Source: Serratia surfactantfaciens (lineage in GTDB: Bacteria > Pseudomonadota > Gammaproteobacteria > Enterobacterales > Enterobacteriaceae). From it: 64,000 nt of DNA. Below, piece by piece: positions 28,524 through 37,486 of this stretch. The translations under genes and the position numbers were made by a program. Location of the stretch: contig NZ_CP016948.1 of NCBI RefSeq assembly GCF_001642805.2, positions 2,852,001 through 2,916,000 on the forward strand. Direction: 5' to 3'. The stretch's first letter is position 1. Each line of letters begins with the position of its first letter. The notes under the pieces were generated by a model that saw only the letters and a list, made by a program, of their open reading frames with translations, searched no databases and was not told the DNA's origin.

Positions 28524-29249
28524 ATGAACGCAGAATCATCCAGCCACGCGCAAAACGTTGACCACCAGGAAATCGCCAAGTTCGAGGCCGTCGCCTCCCG
28601 CTGGTGGGATCTGGAAGGCGAGTTCAAACCGCTGCACCGCATCAACCCGCTGCGCCTGAACTACATCATGCAGCGCGCCGGCGGCATTTTTGACAAGCAG
28701 GTGCTCGACGTGGGCTGCGGTGGCGGCATTCTGGCGGAAAGCATGGCGCGCGAAGGCGCGCAGGTGACCGGCCTGGACATGGGCGCGGAACCGCTGCAGG
28801 TCGCTCGCCTGCATGCGCTGGAAAGCGGCGTAAACGTGACTTACGTGCAGGAGACGGTGGAAAGCCATGCTCAGGTCAACCCGCAGCGCTACGACGTGGT
28901 CACCTGCATGGAGATGCTGGAGCACGTGCCGGATCCGGCCTCGGTAGTGCGGGCCTGCGCCCAGTTGGTGAAACCAGGCGGCCATGTGTTCTTCTCCACG
29001 ATCAACCGCAACACCAAAGCCTGGCTGATGGCGGTGATCGGCGCAGAGTACGTGCTGAAGATGGTGCCGCAGGGCACCCACGATCATAAGAAGTTCATTC
29101 GCCCCTCCGAACTGATCGGTTGGGTCGACGGCACGCCGCTGCGCGAAAAGCATATGATCGGCCTGCATTACAACCCGATCACCGATCATTTCAAGCTTGG
29201 CCGCAACGTTGACGTGAACTACATGGTGCACACCCAGCACGAAGGTTGA
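28524..29249 (+). CDS. ubiG: Ubiquinone biosynthesis O-methyltransferase UbiG
   Basis: 241 aa from the ATG at 28524 ([29 protein letters not shown]). Class I SAM-binding fold with motif [13 protein letters not shown]. It carries out both O-methylations of ubiquinone synthesis. It is the normal neighbour of gyrA in enterics and is transcribed away from it. A plus-strand frame extension to 28467 is unlikely because AAGGAG lies between the two candidate starts. Confidence 0.96.
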   Translation: MNAESSSHAQNVDHQEIAKFEAVASRWWDLEGEFKPLHRINPLRLNYIMQRAGGIFDKQVLDVGCGGGILAESMAREGAQVTGLDMGAEPLQVARLHALESGVNVTYVQETVESHAQVNPQRYDVVTCMEMLEHVPDPASVVRACAQLVKPGGHVFFSTINRNTKAWLMAVIGAEYVLKMVPQGTHDHKKFIRPSELIGWVDGTPLREKHMIGLHYNPITDHFKLGRNVDVNYMVHTQHEG

Positions 29250-29527
29250 GCGCCGTATGCCGCGCCGGCCCTGCGTTACCGGGGTACGGCGCCAGCGGCG
29301 TATTAAGAAAAATACCTAATTTACACGACTTCGATCAAAATCGCCGTTGTAAACAGGTTTTTAGAATATTAAATCAGATCAATATGCCGTTTTTTTCTAA
29401 CGTTTAATAAAGCGTCAAACGATCGGCTTTTTCAGTTTTTAAGGAAAATCTGATCACGCTTATTGACAAGCTTGTCGCGCCAGTCACGGCGCGCGCTTCG
29501 CGCGGCAAGTTACATTTCACCCCCAAG

Positions 29528-29536
29528 TTATCCACA
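29528..29536 (+). promoter_or_regulatory. DnaA box (TTATCCACA)
   Basis: Exact match to the high-affinity DnaA consensus, about 150 bp upstream of nrdA, where E. coli also has DnaA boxes that couple nrdAB expression to replication. Confidence 0.75.
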
Positions 29537-29606
29537 AATTAGGCCGATTTTGTTCACTTGCAAAGGCCGTTTTTTCTCACTATCTTGTTACCTCACCGAC
29601 ATACAA

Positions 29607-29622
29607 CCCCTATATATAGTGT
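29607..29622. promoter_or_regulatory. NrdR box (CCCCTATATATAGTGT)
   Basis: Matches the NrdR consensus ACACTATATATAGTGT in 13 of 16 positions. A weaker partner, TCACTATCTTGTTACC at 29577-29592, lies 30 bp upstream, about three helical turns, the usual paired spacing. Confidence 0.75.
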
Positions 29623-29687
29623 TTACATACTGAGCAGAGCGACTACACTTCTGCTTAGGGGCACCATACGGACAGGTAAAACACCAC

Positions 29688-31976
29688 ATGAACCAAAGTC
29701 TGCTTGTAACTAAACGCGATGGCCGTAAAGAGCGCATCAACCTCGACAAAATCCACCGGGTCATCGATTGGGCCGCAGAAGGATTGCACAACGTCTCGGT
29801 TTCTCAAGTAGAGTTGCGTTCGCACATTCAGTTTTATGACGGCATCAAAACCGCCGACATTCATGAAACCATCATCAAAGCCGCTGCCGACCTGATCTCC
29901 CGCGATGCGCCGGACTATCAGTACCTGGCCGCTCGCCTGGCGATCTTCCACCTGCGTAAAAAGGCTTACGGCCAGTTCGAGCCGCCGAAGCTGCACGCTC
30001 ACGTGATTCGCATGGTTGAGATGGGCAAATACGATAAACATCTGCTGGAAGACTACAGCGCTGAAGAGTTCGAGCAGATGGACTCCTTTATCGATCACTG
30101 GCGCGACATGAACTTCTCTTATGCCGCCGTCAAGCAGCTGGAAGGCAAGTATCTGGTGCAGAACCGCGTCAGCGGCGAGATCTACGAAAGCGCCCAGTTC
30201 CTGTACATGCTGGTGTCCGCCTGCCTGTTCTCCAACTACCCGCGTGAAACCCGTCTGGATTACGTCAAACGTTTCTACGACGCGATTTCCACCTTCAAGA
30301 TTTCGCTGCCTACGCCGATCATGTCCGGCGTGCGCACCCCAACCCGCCAGTTCAGCTCCTGCGTGCTGATCGAGTGCGGCGACAGCCTGGATTCCATCAA
30401 CGCCACCTCCAGCGCCATTGTGAAATACGTTTCGCAACGCGCCGGCATCGGCATCAACGCCGGCCGCATCCGCGCGCTGGGCAGCCCGATCCGTGGCGGT
30501 GAAGCCTTCCATACCGGCTGCATCCCGTTCTACAAACACTTCCAGACCGCCGTTAAATCCTGCTCGCAGGGCGGCGTACGCGGTGGCGCGGCAACGCTGT
30601 TCTACCCGATGTGGCACCTGGAAGTGGAAAGCCTGCTGGTGTTGAAAAACAACCGCGGCGTTGAAGGCAACCGCGTGCGTCACATGGACTACGGCGTGCA
30701 GCTGAACCGCCTGATGTACCAGCGTCTGATCAAGGGCGAAGACATCACCCTGTTCAGCCCGTCCGACGTGCCGGGGCTGTATGACGCGTTCTTCGCCGAT
30801 CAGGACGAATTCGAGCGCCTGTATACCCAGTACGAGAAAGACGACAGCATTCGCCAGAAGCGCGTGAAAGCGGTTGAGCTGTTCTCGCTGATGATGCAAG
30901 AGCGCGCCTCTACCGGCCGCATCTACATTCAGAACGTCGACCACTGCAACACCCACAGCCCGTTCGATCCGCAGATCGCGCCGGTGCGTCAGTCCAACCT
31001 GTGCCTGGAAATCGCCCTGCCGACCAAGCCGCTGGAAGACGTCAACGACGAGAACGGCGAAATTGCGCTGTGCACCCTGTCCGCCTTCAACCTGGGCGCG
31101 ATCGACAGCCTGGACGATCTGGAAGAGCTGGCGACCCTGGCGGTGCGTTCACTCGACGCCCTGCTGGATTACCAGGATTATCCGATCAAGGCCGCGCACC
31201 GTGGCGCGATGGGTCGCCGCACCCTGGGCATCGGCGTGATCAACTTCGCCTATTATCTGGCGAAGAACGGCGTGCGTTACTCCGACGGCAGCGCCAACAA
31301 CCTGACCCACAAAACGTTCGAAGCCATTCAGTACTACCTGCTGAAAGCCTCCAACCGTCTGGCTCAGGAACAAGGCGCTTGCCCGTGGTTCAAAGAGACC
31401 ACCTATTCGCAGGGCATCCTGCCGATCGACACCTACAAGAAAGACCTGGATGCGGTCTGCAACGAGCCGCTGCATTACGACTGGGAAACCCTGCGTAAAG
31501 AGATCCAGGAAACCGGCCTGCGCAACTCGACGCTGTCCGCCCTGATGCCATCGGAAACCTCTTCGCAGATTTCCAACGCCACCAACGGCATCGAGCCGCC
31601 GCGCGGCCACATCAGCATCAAGGCCTCGAAAGACGGCATCCTGCGCCAGGTGGTGCCGGAGTATGAACGTCTGAAAGACAACTATGAGCTGCTGTGGGAA
31701 ATGCCGAGCAACGACGGCTACCTGCAGCTGGTAGGTCTGATGCAGAAATTCATCGACCAGTCGATTTCGGCCAACACCAACTACGATCCGACCCGCTTCC
31801 CGGGCGGCAAGGTGCCGATGAAGCAGCTGTTGAAAGACCTGCTCACCACCTACAAGTTCGGTGTGAAAACGCTGTACTACCAGAACACCCGCGACGGTGC
31901 GGAAGACGCCCAGGAAGATTTGCAGCCTGCCAAGGCCGGCGATGACGACTGCGAAAGCGGCGCCTGCAAGATCTAA
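29688..31976 (+). CDS. nrdA: Ribonucleoside-diphosphate reductase 1 subunit alpha
   Basis: 762 aa class Ia large subunit. The N-terminal ATP-cone (MNQSLLVTKRDGRKERINLDKIHRVIDWA) is the allosteric site. Catalytic-domain cysteines include SSCVLIECGDS, and NLCLEIALPT. The redox-shuttle cysteines are C755 and C760 in the tail CESGACKI. Reduces NDPs to dNDPs with NrdB. First gene of nrdA-nrdB-yfaE. Confidence 0.98.
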   Translation: MNQSLLVTKRDGRKERINLDKIHRVIDWAAEGLHNVSVSQVELRSHIQFYDGIKTADIHETIIKAAADLISRDAPDYQYLAARLAIFHLRKKAYGQFEPPKLHAHVIRMVEMGKYDKHLLEDYSAEEFEQMDSFIDHWRDMNFSYAAVKQLEGKYLVQNRVSGEIYESAQFLYMLVSACLFSNYPRETRLDYVKRFYDAISTFKISLPTPIMSGVRTPTRQFSSCVLIECGDSLDSINATSSAIVKYVSQRAGIGINAGRIRALGSPIRGGEAFHTGCIPFYKHFQTAVKSCSQGGVRGGAATLFYPMWHLEVESLLVLKNNRGVEGNRVRHMDYGVQLNRLMYQRLIKGEDITLFSPSDVPGLYDAFFADQDEFERLYTQYEKDDSIRQKRVKAVELFSLMMQERASTGRIYIQNVDHCNTHSPFDPQIAPVRQSNLCLEIALPTKPLEDVNDENGEIALCTLSAFNLGAIDSLDDLEELATLAVRSLDALLDYQDYPIKAAHRGAMGRRTLGIGVINFAYYLAKNGVRYSDGSANNLTHKTFEAIQYYLLKASNRLAQEQGACPWFKETTYSQGILPIDTYKKDLDAVCNEPLHYDWETLRKEIQETGLRNSTLSALMPSETSSQISNATNGIEPPRGHISIKASKDGILRQVVPEYERLKDNYELLWEMPSNDGYLQLVGLMQKFIDQSISANTNYDPTRFPGGKVPMKQLLKDLLTTYKFGVKTLYYQNTRDGAEDAQEDLQPAKAGDDDCESGACKI

Positions 31977-32043
31977 AGTTTGACCTAGCGGGCCGGAATT
32001 TTCCGGCCCCTTCATTTAGCCACGTTACGATGGATTCAGGCTT

Positions 32044-33174
32044 ATGGCTTACACCACTTTTTCTCAGACCAAAAACGACCAGCTGCAAGAGCCGATGTTC
32101 TTCGGCCAGTCGGTAAACGTTGCGCGTTTCGACCAGCAAAAGCATGAAATCTTCGAAAAACTGATCGAAAAACAGCTCTCCTTCTTCTGGCGCCCGGAAG
32201 AGGTTGACGTCTCGCGCGATCGCATCGATTACCAGGCGCTGCCGGAGCACGAGAAGCACATCTTCATCAGCAACCTGAAGTATCAGACCCTGCTGGACTC
32301 CATTCAGGGCCGCAGCCCGAACGTCGCCCTGCTGCCGCTGATCTCGATCCCTGAGCTGGAAACCTGGGTGGAAACCTGGTCGTTCTCCGAGACCATCCAC
32401 TCGCGTTCCTACACTCACATCATCCGCAACATCGTCAACGATCCGGCGCTGGTGTTCGACGACATCGTCACCAACGAAGAGATCAAGAAGCGCGCGAAAG
32501 ACATTTCCGGCTACTACGACGATCTGATCGAGATGACCAGCTACTATCACCTGCTGGGTGAAGGCACCCATCAGGTGAACGGTAAAACCGTCACCGTCAA
32601 TCTGCGCGCGCTGAAGAAGCAGCTGTACCTGTGCCTGATGAGCGTGAACGCGCTGGAAGCGATCCGCTTCTACGTCAGCTTCGCCTGCTCCTTCGCTTTC
32701 GCCGAGCGCGAACTGATGGAAGGCAACGCCAAAATCATCAAGCTGATCGCCCGCGACGAAGCGCTGCACCTGACCGGCACCCAGCACATGCTGAACCTGA
32801 TGCGTTCCGGCGCCGACGATCCTGAAATGGCGGAGATCGCCGAGGAATGTCAGCAACAGTGCTACGATCTGTTCGTGCTGGCTGCCCAGCAGGAGAAAGA
32901 GTGGGCGGAATACCTGTTCCGCGACGGCTCGATGATCGGCCTGAATAAAGACATCCTGTGCCAGTATGTGGAATACATCACCAATATCCGCATGCAGGCG
33001 GTCGGCCTCGGCCTGCCGTTCGAAACCCGCTCCAACCCGATCCCGTGGATCAATGCCTGGTTGGTGTCCGATAACGTGCAGGTAGCGCCGCAGGAAGTGG
33101 AAGTGAGCTCCTACCTGGTTGGCCAGATCGACTCGGAGATCAACGCCGACGACCTGAGCGACTTCGAACTGTAA
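32044..33174 (+). CDS. nrdB: Ribonucleoside-diphosphate reductase 1 subunit beta
   Basis: 376 aa. Carries the diferric-tyrosyl radical: Y123 (SRSYTHI; Y122 in E. coli numbering without Met) and iron ligands in the conserved helices ([33 protein letters not shown]). C-terminal peptide for binding NrdA is conserved (DDLSDFEL). Lies 67 bp after nrdA. Confidence 0.98.
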   Translation: MAYTTFSQTKNDQLQEPMFFGQSVNVARFDQQKHEIFEKLIEKQLSFFWRPEEVDVSRDRIDYQALPEHEKHIFISNLKYQTLLDSIQGRSPNVALLPLISIPELETWVETWSFSETIHSRSYTHIIRNIVNDPALVFDDIVTNEEIKKRAKDISGYYDDLIEMTSYYHLLGEGTHQVNGKTVTVNLRALKKQLYLCLMSVNALEAIRFYVSFACSFAFAERELMEGNAKIIKLIARDEALHLTGTQHMLNLMRSGADDPEMAEIAEECQQQCYDLFVLAAQQEKEWAEYLFRDGSMIGLNKDILCQYVEYITNIRMQAVGLGLPFETRSNPIPWINAWLVSDNVQVAPQEVEVSSYLVGQIDSEINADDLSDFEL

Positions 33175-33177
33175 GCG

Positions 33178-33438
33178 ATGGCGACGCCAACCGTAACGCT
33201 GCGCGCCGCCGGCACGCAGCTTTCCTGCCCCAACAGTGAAAACTGCCTGCTCGACGTGCTGGAACTGCACGACGTGCAGGTGGAGTACCAATGCCGCTCC
33301 GGTTATTGCGGCGCCTGCCGCCTGAAACTGGTGAAAGGCGAAGTGGCCTACCGCCAGCAGCCGTTGGCGTTTATCAACGCCGGCGAGATCCTGCCCTGCT
33401 GCTGCATGCCGCTGACGGATATCGAGCTGGAAATTTAA
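33178..33438 (+). CDS. yfaE: 2Fe-2S ferredoxin YfaE
   Basis: 86 aa plant-type ferredoxin with cysteines 39, 44, 47 (QCRSGYCGACRLK) and a distal CCC at 74-76. In E. coli it helps maintain and regenerate the NrdB diferric-tyrosyl cofactor. It begins 3 bp after the nrdB stop, so is translationally coupled. Confidence 0.95.
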   Translation: MATPTVTLRAAGTQLSCPNSENCLLDVLELHDVQVEYQCRSGYCGACRLKLVKGEVAYRQQPLAFINAGEILPCCCMPLTDIELEI

Positions 33439-33497
33439 AGTCGGGTGCCGGAAACCGCGCCTGGAGACCAGAAGGCGGGGTTGCCCCCGCCCTATGA

Positions 33498-33650
33498 TTA
33501 CCGCTTCACCTCACACGCCAACCTGATCAGGATAGTGATATTTTCCTGGTAGATTTTCAGCTCGCACAGCGAGTCTCTTATCATCCAGATAAATAACAAA
33601 ACCGTAATACATACAACGGTTAGCGAGTGAAACACATGCCTTAAGCGCAT
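33498..33650 (-). CDS. Hok/Gef-family type I toxin peptide
   Basis: A 50-aa ORF with a strong AAGGAGG five bases before the ATG at 33650. It has a single membrane helix (about residues 7-23, SLTVVCITVLLFIWM) followed by RDSLCELKI, corresponding to the RKSLCEIR motif of Hok, and ends CEVKR. Hok peptides depolarise the inner membrane when the antisense RNA decays. Both the downstream GC-rich hairpin (33473-33495) and the upstream stem-loop resemble the structured ends of hok mRNAs. No sok antisense promoter was firmly identified. Activity is unknown; many chromosomal copies are silent. Confidence 0.8.
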   Translation of the reverse strand: MRLRHVFHSLTVVCITVLLFIWMIRDSLCELKIYQENITILIRLACEVKR

Positions 33651-33704
33651 GCTTGCCTCCTTGCTGCGAAGGGGCTACCATACCGGTGTCTAGGCGGTAT
33701 GTGC

Positions 33705-33737
33705 AGCCCCATTCTGATTGAGAGTCAGTCTGGGGCT
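33705..33737. other. Stem-loop upstream of the hok-like gene
   Basis: Arms AGCCCCA and TGGGGCT enclose a second small stem (CTGA/TCAG). It lies 55-87 bp upstream of the toxin ORF, where hok loci keep regulatory leader structure or the antisense RNA. Confidence 0.5.
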
Positions 33738-33897
33738 TTCATCTATCCGCCTTGTCACACAATGCCCAAGACGAACAGTCTCAAGCACCCGCCAAGAGAG
33801 TAACAGCATTCCCTCACCGCGAATATCCCCTATAAGATTATGATTAATCAGGGATATATAACCATCCTCAAGGTATTCTTGTTCTTGCAGCGTCCGC

Positions 33898-34728
33898 TTA
33901 GCGCCTCTTTCCTGCCGATACGGAAAAATAACGCGCCGGAGAGTCGCCGAAGGCTTTGCGAAACATGGCGATAAAGTTGCTCGGCGAGGCATACCCCAGC
34001 GCTTCAGCGATCTGCAACACCGTTTCGCCTTCGGCCAGCTTCGCCAATGCATGTGACAACCGGGCCTGCTGACGCCACTGGGCAAAACTCAATCCCGTTT
34101 CGCCGATCATCAGCCGCCGCAGGGTGCGCGGCGACATCGCGCCCCATTCGGCCCATGCCTCCAGCGTGCGCTCGCTCCCCGGCTGCGCCAGCAAGGCCTG
34201 CAGAACGCCGGCCAGGCGCGGATGAGACGACATCGGCAAATGCAGCGGCTCCGTCGGCGCCAGACGTATCTCGTCCCGCATCACCTGCGCCATGCGATCC
34301 TGCTCCTGGGTCAGCAGGCTGCGCTTGTCCCAGCCTTCCGCACGCTGAGCCAGCGCCTGCAGCACGGCGCTGATGCCGATAACGCAGGGTTTATTCGCCA
34401 AATCGGTGCAGGCCTCCGGCGCCAGCAACAGGCTCCAGCCGCTCAGCGCACCGCAGACCTGCACCCGGTGCTCCGTCGCCGGCGGGATCCAACCCGCCCG
34501 CCCCGGCGGCAGCACCCAATCGCCTTGCGCCGTTCGCACATGCAGCAAACCGCTTTCAACGCACAGCAGCTGACCGCGGACATGCTGATGCCAGTCGTAT
34601 TCACGCGTGCCCAACCGATACTCCCGGCCCGCCGCATCGCGGCCGCCAAGGGCGATCAGCCAGGGGCCCGCCGGCCATTCGCTGCAGTCCGCGTCGGTAA
34701 AATGAGGGTTATCGTTCATATTGGCCAC
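33898..34728 (-). CDS. AraC-family transcriptional regulator
   Basis: 276 aa (273 from the second Met). N-terminal cupin sensor domain (YDWHQHVRGQLLCVESGLLHV, WVLPPGRAGWIPPATEHRV) and C-terminal AraC double helix-turn-helix (GAMSPRTLRRLMIGETGLSFAQWRQQARLSHAL, VLQIAEALGYASPSNFIAMFRKAFGDSP). Divergent from an FAD monooxygenase, its likely target. Effector unknown. Confidence 0.92.
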   Translation of the reverse strand: MANMNDNPHFTDADCSEWPAGPWLIALGGRDAAGREYRLGTREYDWHQHVRGQLLCVESGLLHVRTAQGDWVLPPGRAGWIPPATEHRVQVCGALSGWSLLLAPEACTDLANKPCVIGISAVLQALAQRAEGWDKRSLLTQEQDRMAQVMRDEIRLAPTEPLHLPMSSHPRLAGVLQALLAQPGSERTLEAWAEWGAMSPRTLRRLMIGETGLSFAQWRQQARLSHALAKLAEGETVLQIAEALGYASPSNFIAMFRKAFGDSPARYFSVSAGKRR

Positions 34729-34838
34729 TCATCACTATTTTTAGTCCAGATACCGTTATATCAACCTTTTCCCGCACCGACATAATGAAATGCTTCCGGC
34801 CGCTACCGTCTACGGCCACTGACTCACGAGGGAACAGG

Positions 34839-36041
34839 ATGACTACACTCAACATTGGCATTATCGGCGCCGGGCCCGGCGGGCTGTGTCTGGCTCAGGG
34901 GCTGCGCCGCTACGGCATCCACGCCACGGTGTTTGAACGCGACACCACACCGCAGGCGCGCGATCAGGGTTACCGGCTGCGTATCGATCCTTCGGGCCAG
35001 CAGGCGCTGGCCGCCTGCCTGCCGCCGGCGCACTATCGGTTGCTCTGCGCCAGCAGCGCGCAAAACAGCGGCGAGAGCAATCTGTGGGATCCGCAGCTTG
35101 CTCCGCTTAACGATCGCCGCCCCAAACACTGGCTGCCTTCCAGCCAGCAGCCCATGCAAGAACCAAACGGCGATCTCGGCGTTCATCGGCAAACGCTGCG
35201 CGAAATCCTACTCGCCGGTCTGCAAGATCGGGTGCGCTTCGGCTATACCCTGCGTGAGTTTGCACAAACGTCACAGGGTGTGGAACTTCAATTCGCCAAC
35301 GGCGAGCAAGTGCGGGTCGATGTGCTGATCGCCGCCGACGGCGTCAACTCGCTGGTGCGGCGGCGCTGCCTGCCCGAGGCGGGGCCCGAAGATAGCGGCG
35401 TGGTCACCCTCTATGGCAAAACGCCGCTCAACGCGGCGACCCGGGCCCAATTGGCCCCCGAATTGCTGCGCGGCGTGTCGGTTGTCTTCGCCGACGGCTT
35501 GTCGCTGGTGATTGAACCGATGCGCTTTCAGGCGCCCATGGCGCAGCTGGCGGCCGACTACGCGCCCGATTGCCGCCTCACGCCGGTCGACGACTATCTT
35601 TATTGGGCCTGTATCGGATCGGCTGAACGGCTCGGCGGGCCGGCACGGGCGGAGGGGGCCGCAGCGCTGCAGGCGCGCGTACGGCATATTTCGCAGGGAT
35701 GGGCGCCCGCCTTGCAAACGGCGTTAGCGCTGACGGAGCCCCAGTCGCTCAGCGTGCGGGCGGTGCAGGTCACGAAGGCGATACCGGTGTGGCACAGCGA
35801 ACGCATCGCCTTTCTCGGCGACGCCGTGCACGCCATGAGCCCGGCGGGTGGGCTCGGCGCCAACAGCGCGCTGGCGGACGCCGCCAGCCTGGCGATGCAT
35901 CTGGCGCAGGCCGACAGCGCCGCGCAGGCGCTCAGGGACTATAGCCAGGGGCTGCAAGTGCGGGGCGCGGCGGCGATACGTCTGTCACGTCTGGCGTCCG
36001 AGCGGCTGCTGCAAAGCAGCGAAATCGGCAACTCGCCGTGA
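34839..36041 (+). CDS. FAD-dependent monooxygenase
   Basis: 400 aa from the ATG at 34839 (MTTLNIGIIGAGPGG), with GAGGGA upstream; an earlier in-frame ATG lacks a site. FAD-binding motifs of the para-hydroxybenzoate-hydroxylase class: GAGPGG at residues 10-15, the DG motif (LIAADGVNSLVRR) and GD motif (IAFLGDAVHAMSPAGGLGANSALADA). Such flavoproteins hydroxylate aromatic compounds or antibiotics; substrate unknown. Convergent with the cinA-family gene, with only 3 bp between. Confidence 0.9.
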   Translation: MTTLNIGIIGAGPGGLCLAQGLRRYGIHATVFERDTTPQARDQGYRLRIDPSGQQALAACLPPAHYRLLCASSAQNSGESNLWDPQLAPLNDRRPKHWLPSSQQPMQEPNGDLGVHRQTLREILLAGLQDRVRFGYTLREFAQTSQGVELQFANGEQVRVDVLIAADGVNSLVRRRCLPEAGPEDSGVVTLYGKTPLNAATRAQLAPELLRGVSVVFADGLSLVIEPMRFQAPMAQLAADYAPDCRLTPVDDYLYWACIGSAERLGGPARAEGAAALQARVRHISQGWAPALQTALALTEPQSLSVRAVQVTKAIPVWHSERIAFLGDAVHAMSPAGGLGANSALADAASLAMHLAQADSAAQALRDYSQGLQVRGAAAIRLSRLASERLLQSSEIGNSP

Positions 36042-36044
36042 CCG

Positions 36045-37241
36045 TCACTCGATAATTTCCACGACCTCCAGCCAGGCGTTTTGGCCGCACGCCTGGCCTC
36101 CGTTCAGCCAACGACGCAGCATATCCAACGCCAACATCGCCACCGACTCCTGACGCAGCCGCAGGCCGTGGCGCGACGCGCGATAACGCACGGTCTGGCC
36201 AATGCCGCCGCGTGGCGTGTGCAGCGCAATGCTGACCTGCTCATCGCGCATGGCGCTGACCGCCAACGCCAACGGCGCGCCGGTCAACTCCGCCAGCGAG
36301 CGGGCGCGCGCCAGCGTTGTTTCCAACGTTTCGATGCAATGCGCCGGCAACAGCTCTCCCCCCGCCAGCGGCGCACCTTCGCTCTGCAGCTGCAGATTGA
36401 TCAACCCGCCGCTGAATTGCTCGCTCAACGCCAGCGTCAATCCTTGCTGATTCAGGCGCTGCGTCAGCGTCGCCGGCAAACCGGCGGTGCCTTCAAAGAT
36501 GCAGTTGTCCCCCGCCACCTCGCGCACGCGTCGCCAGGCCTGTTCCATTTCCGCACGCCGGCTTTCAGGCCCGGTCAACTTCAACTCGATGATCGGGCTG
36601 GATGAACGATAACCCAACACCACGTCCGGCGGCAGCGGCATGCCGTCCAGCTCGGCGGCCAGATCGCTTTCGGAGGTGCCGAAGGTGGTCAGGCGCAGGC
36701 ACAGCGGCGCCGCCGGCAAGGTAAAGCGCTGACGCAGGCGCGGCACGATCTGCTGTTCAACCATCACTTTGAATTCCGACGGCACGCCAGGCGTGAAGAA
36801 CATCAGACATTGGTTGAGCTGCAGCGCAAAGCCGCAGGCGGTACCCACCGGATTGTCCAGCATTTCCGCATTGGCCGGGATCTGCGCCTGCTTGCGGTTG
36901 GAAGGGGCCATTGGCCGCCCGCGCCCGGCGAAATAGGCCTCCATGCGCGCCACCCAGTCGGCCCGTTCAACCAGTTCTACGCCACAGGCTTTAGCGGCGG
37001 CCAACGCGCTGAGATCGTCGCTGGTCGGCCCCAGGCCACCATTGACGATCAGCACATCGGCGATATGACTCCGTTCCTGCAGGATCTCGATCAAAGCAGA
37101 GAGGCTGTCCCCTACCGTTTCACGCCCGCTCATCGGCACGCCCTGCTGGAACAGGTAGTCCGCCAGCCAGGCGGCGTTGGTATCAATAATTTGCCCGTGC
37201 AGCACCTCATCGCCGGTGCTGAGCATCTCCACCCTTAACAT
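36045..37241 (-). CDS. CinA-family protein (YfaY-like)
   Basis: 398 aa from the ATG at 37241 (MLRVEMLSTGDEVLHGQI), with GGGAGAGA close upstream; the frame also has an ATG 15 bp earlier. N-terminal MoaB/MoeA-like molybdopterin-binding fold (NGGLGPTSDDLSALAAA, FFTPGVPSEFKVM) and a degraded C-terminal CinA/PncC amidohydrolase-like domain. Corresponds to E. coli yfaY, an inactive paralogue of pncC. Conserved enteric position near nrdAB. Function undetermined. Confidence 0.9.
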   Translation of the reverse strand: MLRVEMLSTGDEVLHGQIIDTNAAWLADYLFQQGVPMSGRETVGDSLSALIEILQERSHIADVLIVNGGLGPTSDDLSALAAAKACGVELVERADWVARMEAYFAGRGRPMAPSNRKQAQIPANAEMLDNPVGTACGFALQLNQCLMFFTPGVPSEFKVMVEQQIVPRLRQRFTLPAAPLCLRLTTFGTSESDLAAELDGMPLPPDVVLGYRSSSPIIELKLTGPESRRAEMEQAWRRVREVAGDNCIFEGTAGLPATLTQRLNQQGLTLALSEQFSGGLINLQLQSEGAPLAGGELLPAHCIETLETTLARARSLAELTGAPLALAVSAMRDEQVSIALHTPRGGIGQTVRYRASRHGLRLRQESVAMLALDMLRRWLNGGQACGQNAWLEVVEIIE

Positions 37242-37362
37242 TGATCTCTCCCACATTTTTTGGTCATTCCACTATAGAAGCCCGTAAATAACTTTTCACT
37301 AACCGTCGGCGGATAATTTCAGCCATCGTTCTGTTCTTCATGCGCCGTGCCGCCCTCCTTGA

Positions 37363-37380
37363 TGTAAATATTAATTTACA
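37363..37380. promoter_or_regulatory. TyrR box upstream of tyrP
   Basis: TGTAAATATTAATTTACA: perfect TGTAAA-N6-TTTACA, a strong TyrR site, centred about 115 bp before tyrP. In E. coli tyrP is repressed with tyrosine and activated with phenylalanine through paired boxes; only one strong box is obvious here. Confidence 0.87.
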
Positions 37381-37486
37381 TCACGCGTAACGCCGGTTTG
37401 ACACAAATTAGAGCTTCCACTATCCTGCCATCCTCATAAATCGTTACCTATAATTTTCAAAATCTTTCGGCTGGTAGAGAAAAAAC

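Larger units (their letters stand above)
29250..29687. promoter_or_regulatory. nrdA control region
   Basis: 438 bp without a gene, AT-rich in the second half. It holds a DnaA box and NrdR-like boxes listed separately, and a CGCGCGCTTCGCGCG palindrome near 29489-29503. In E. coli this region integrates NrdR, DnaA, Fis and IciA control of dNTP synthesis. Confidence 0.75.

Noticed and set aside
33690..34085. 131-codon minus frame overlapping the AraC gene end
   Set aside because: Mostly out-of-frame reading of the AraC gene; the remainder is the structured leader of the hok-like locus. A mok-like overlapping frame cannot be excluded but is not supported.
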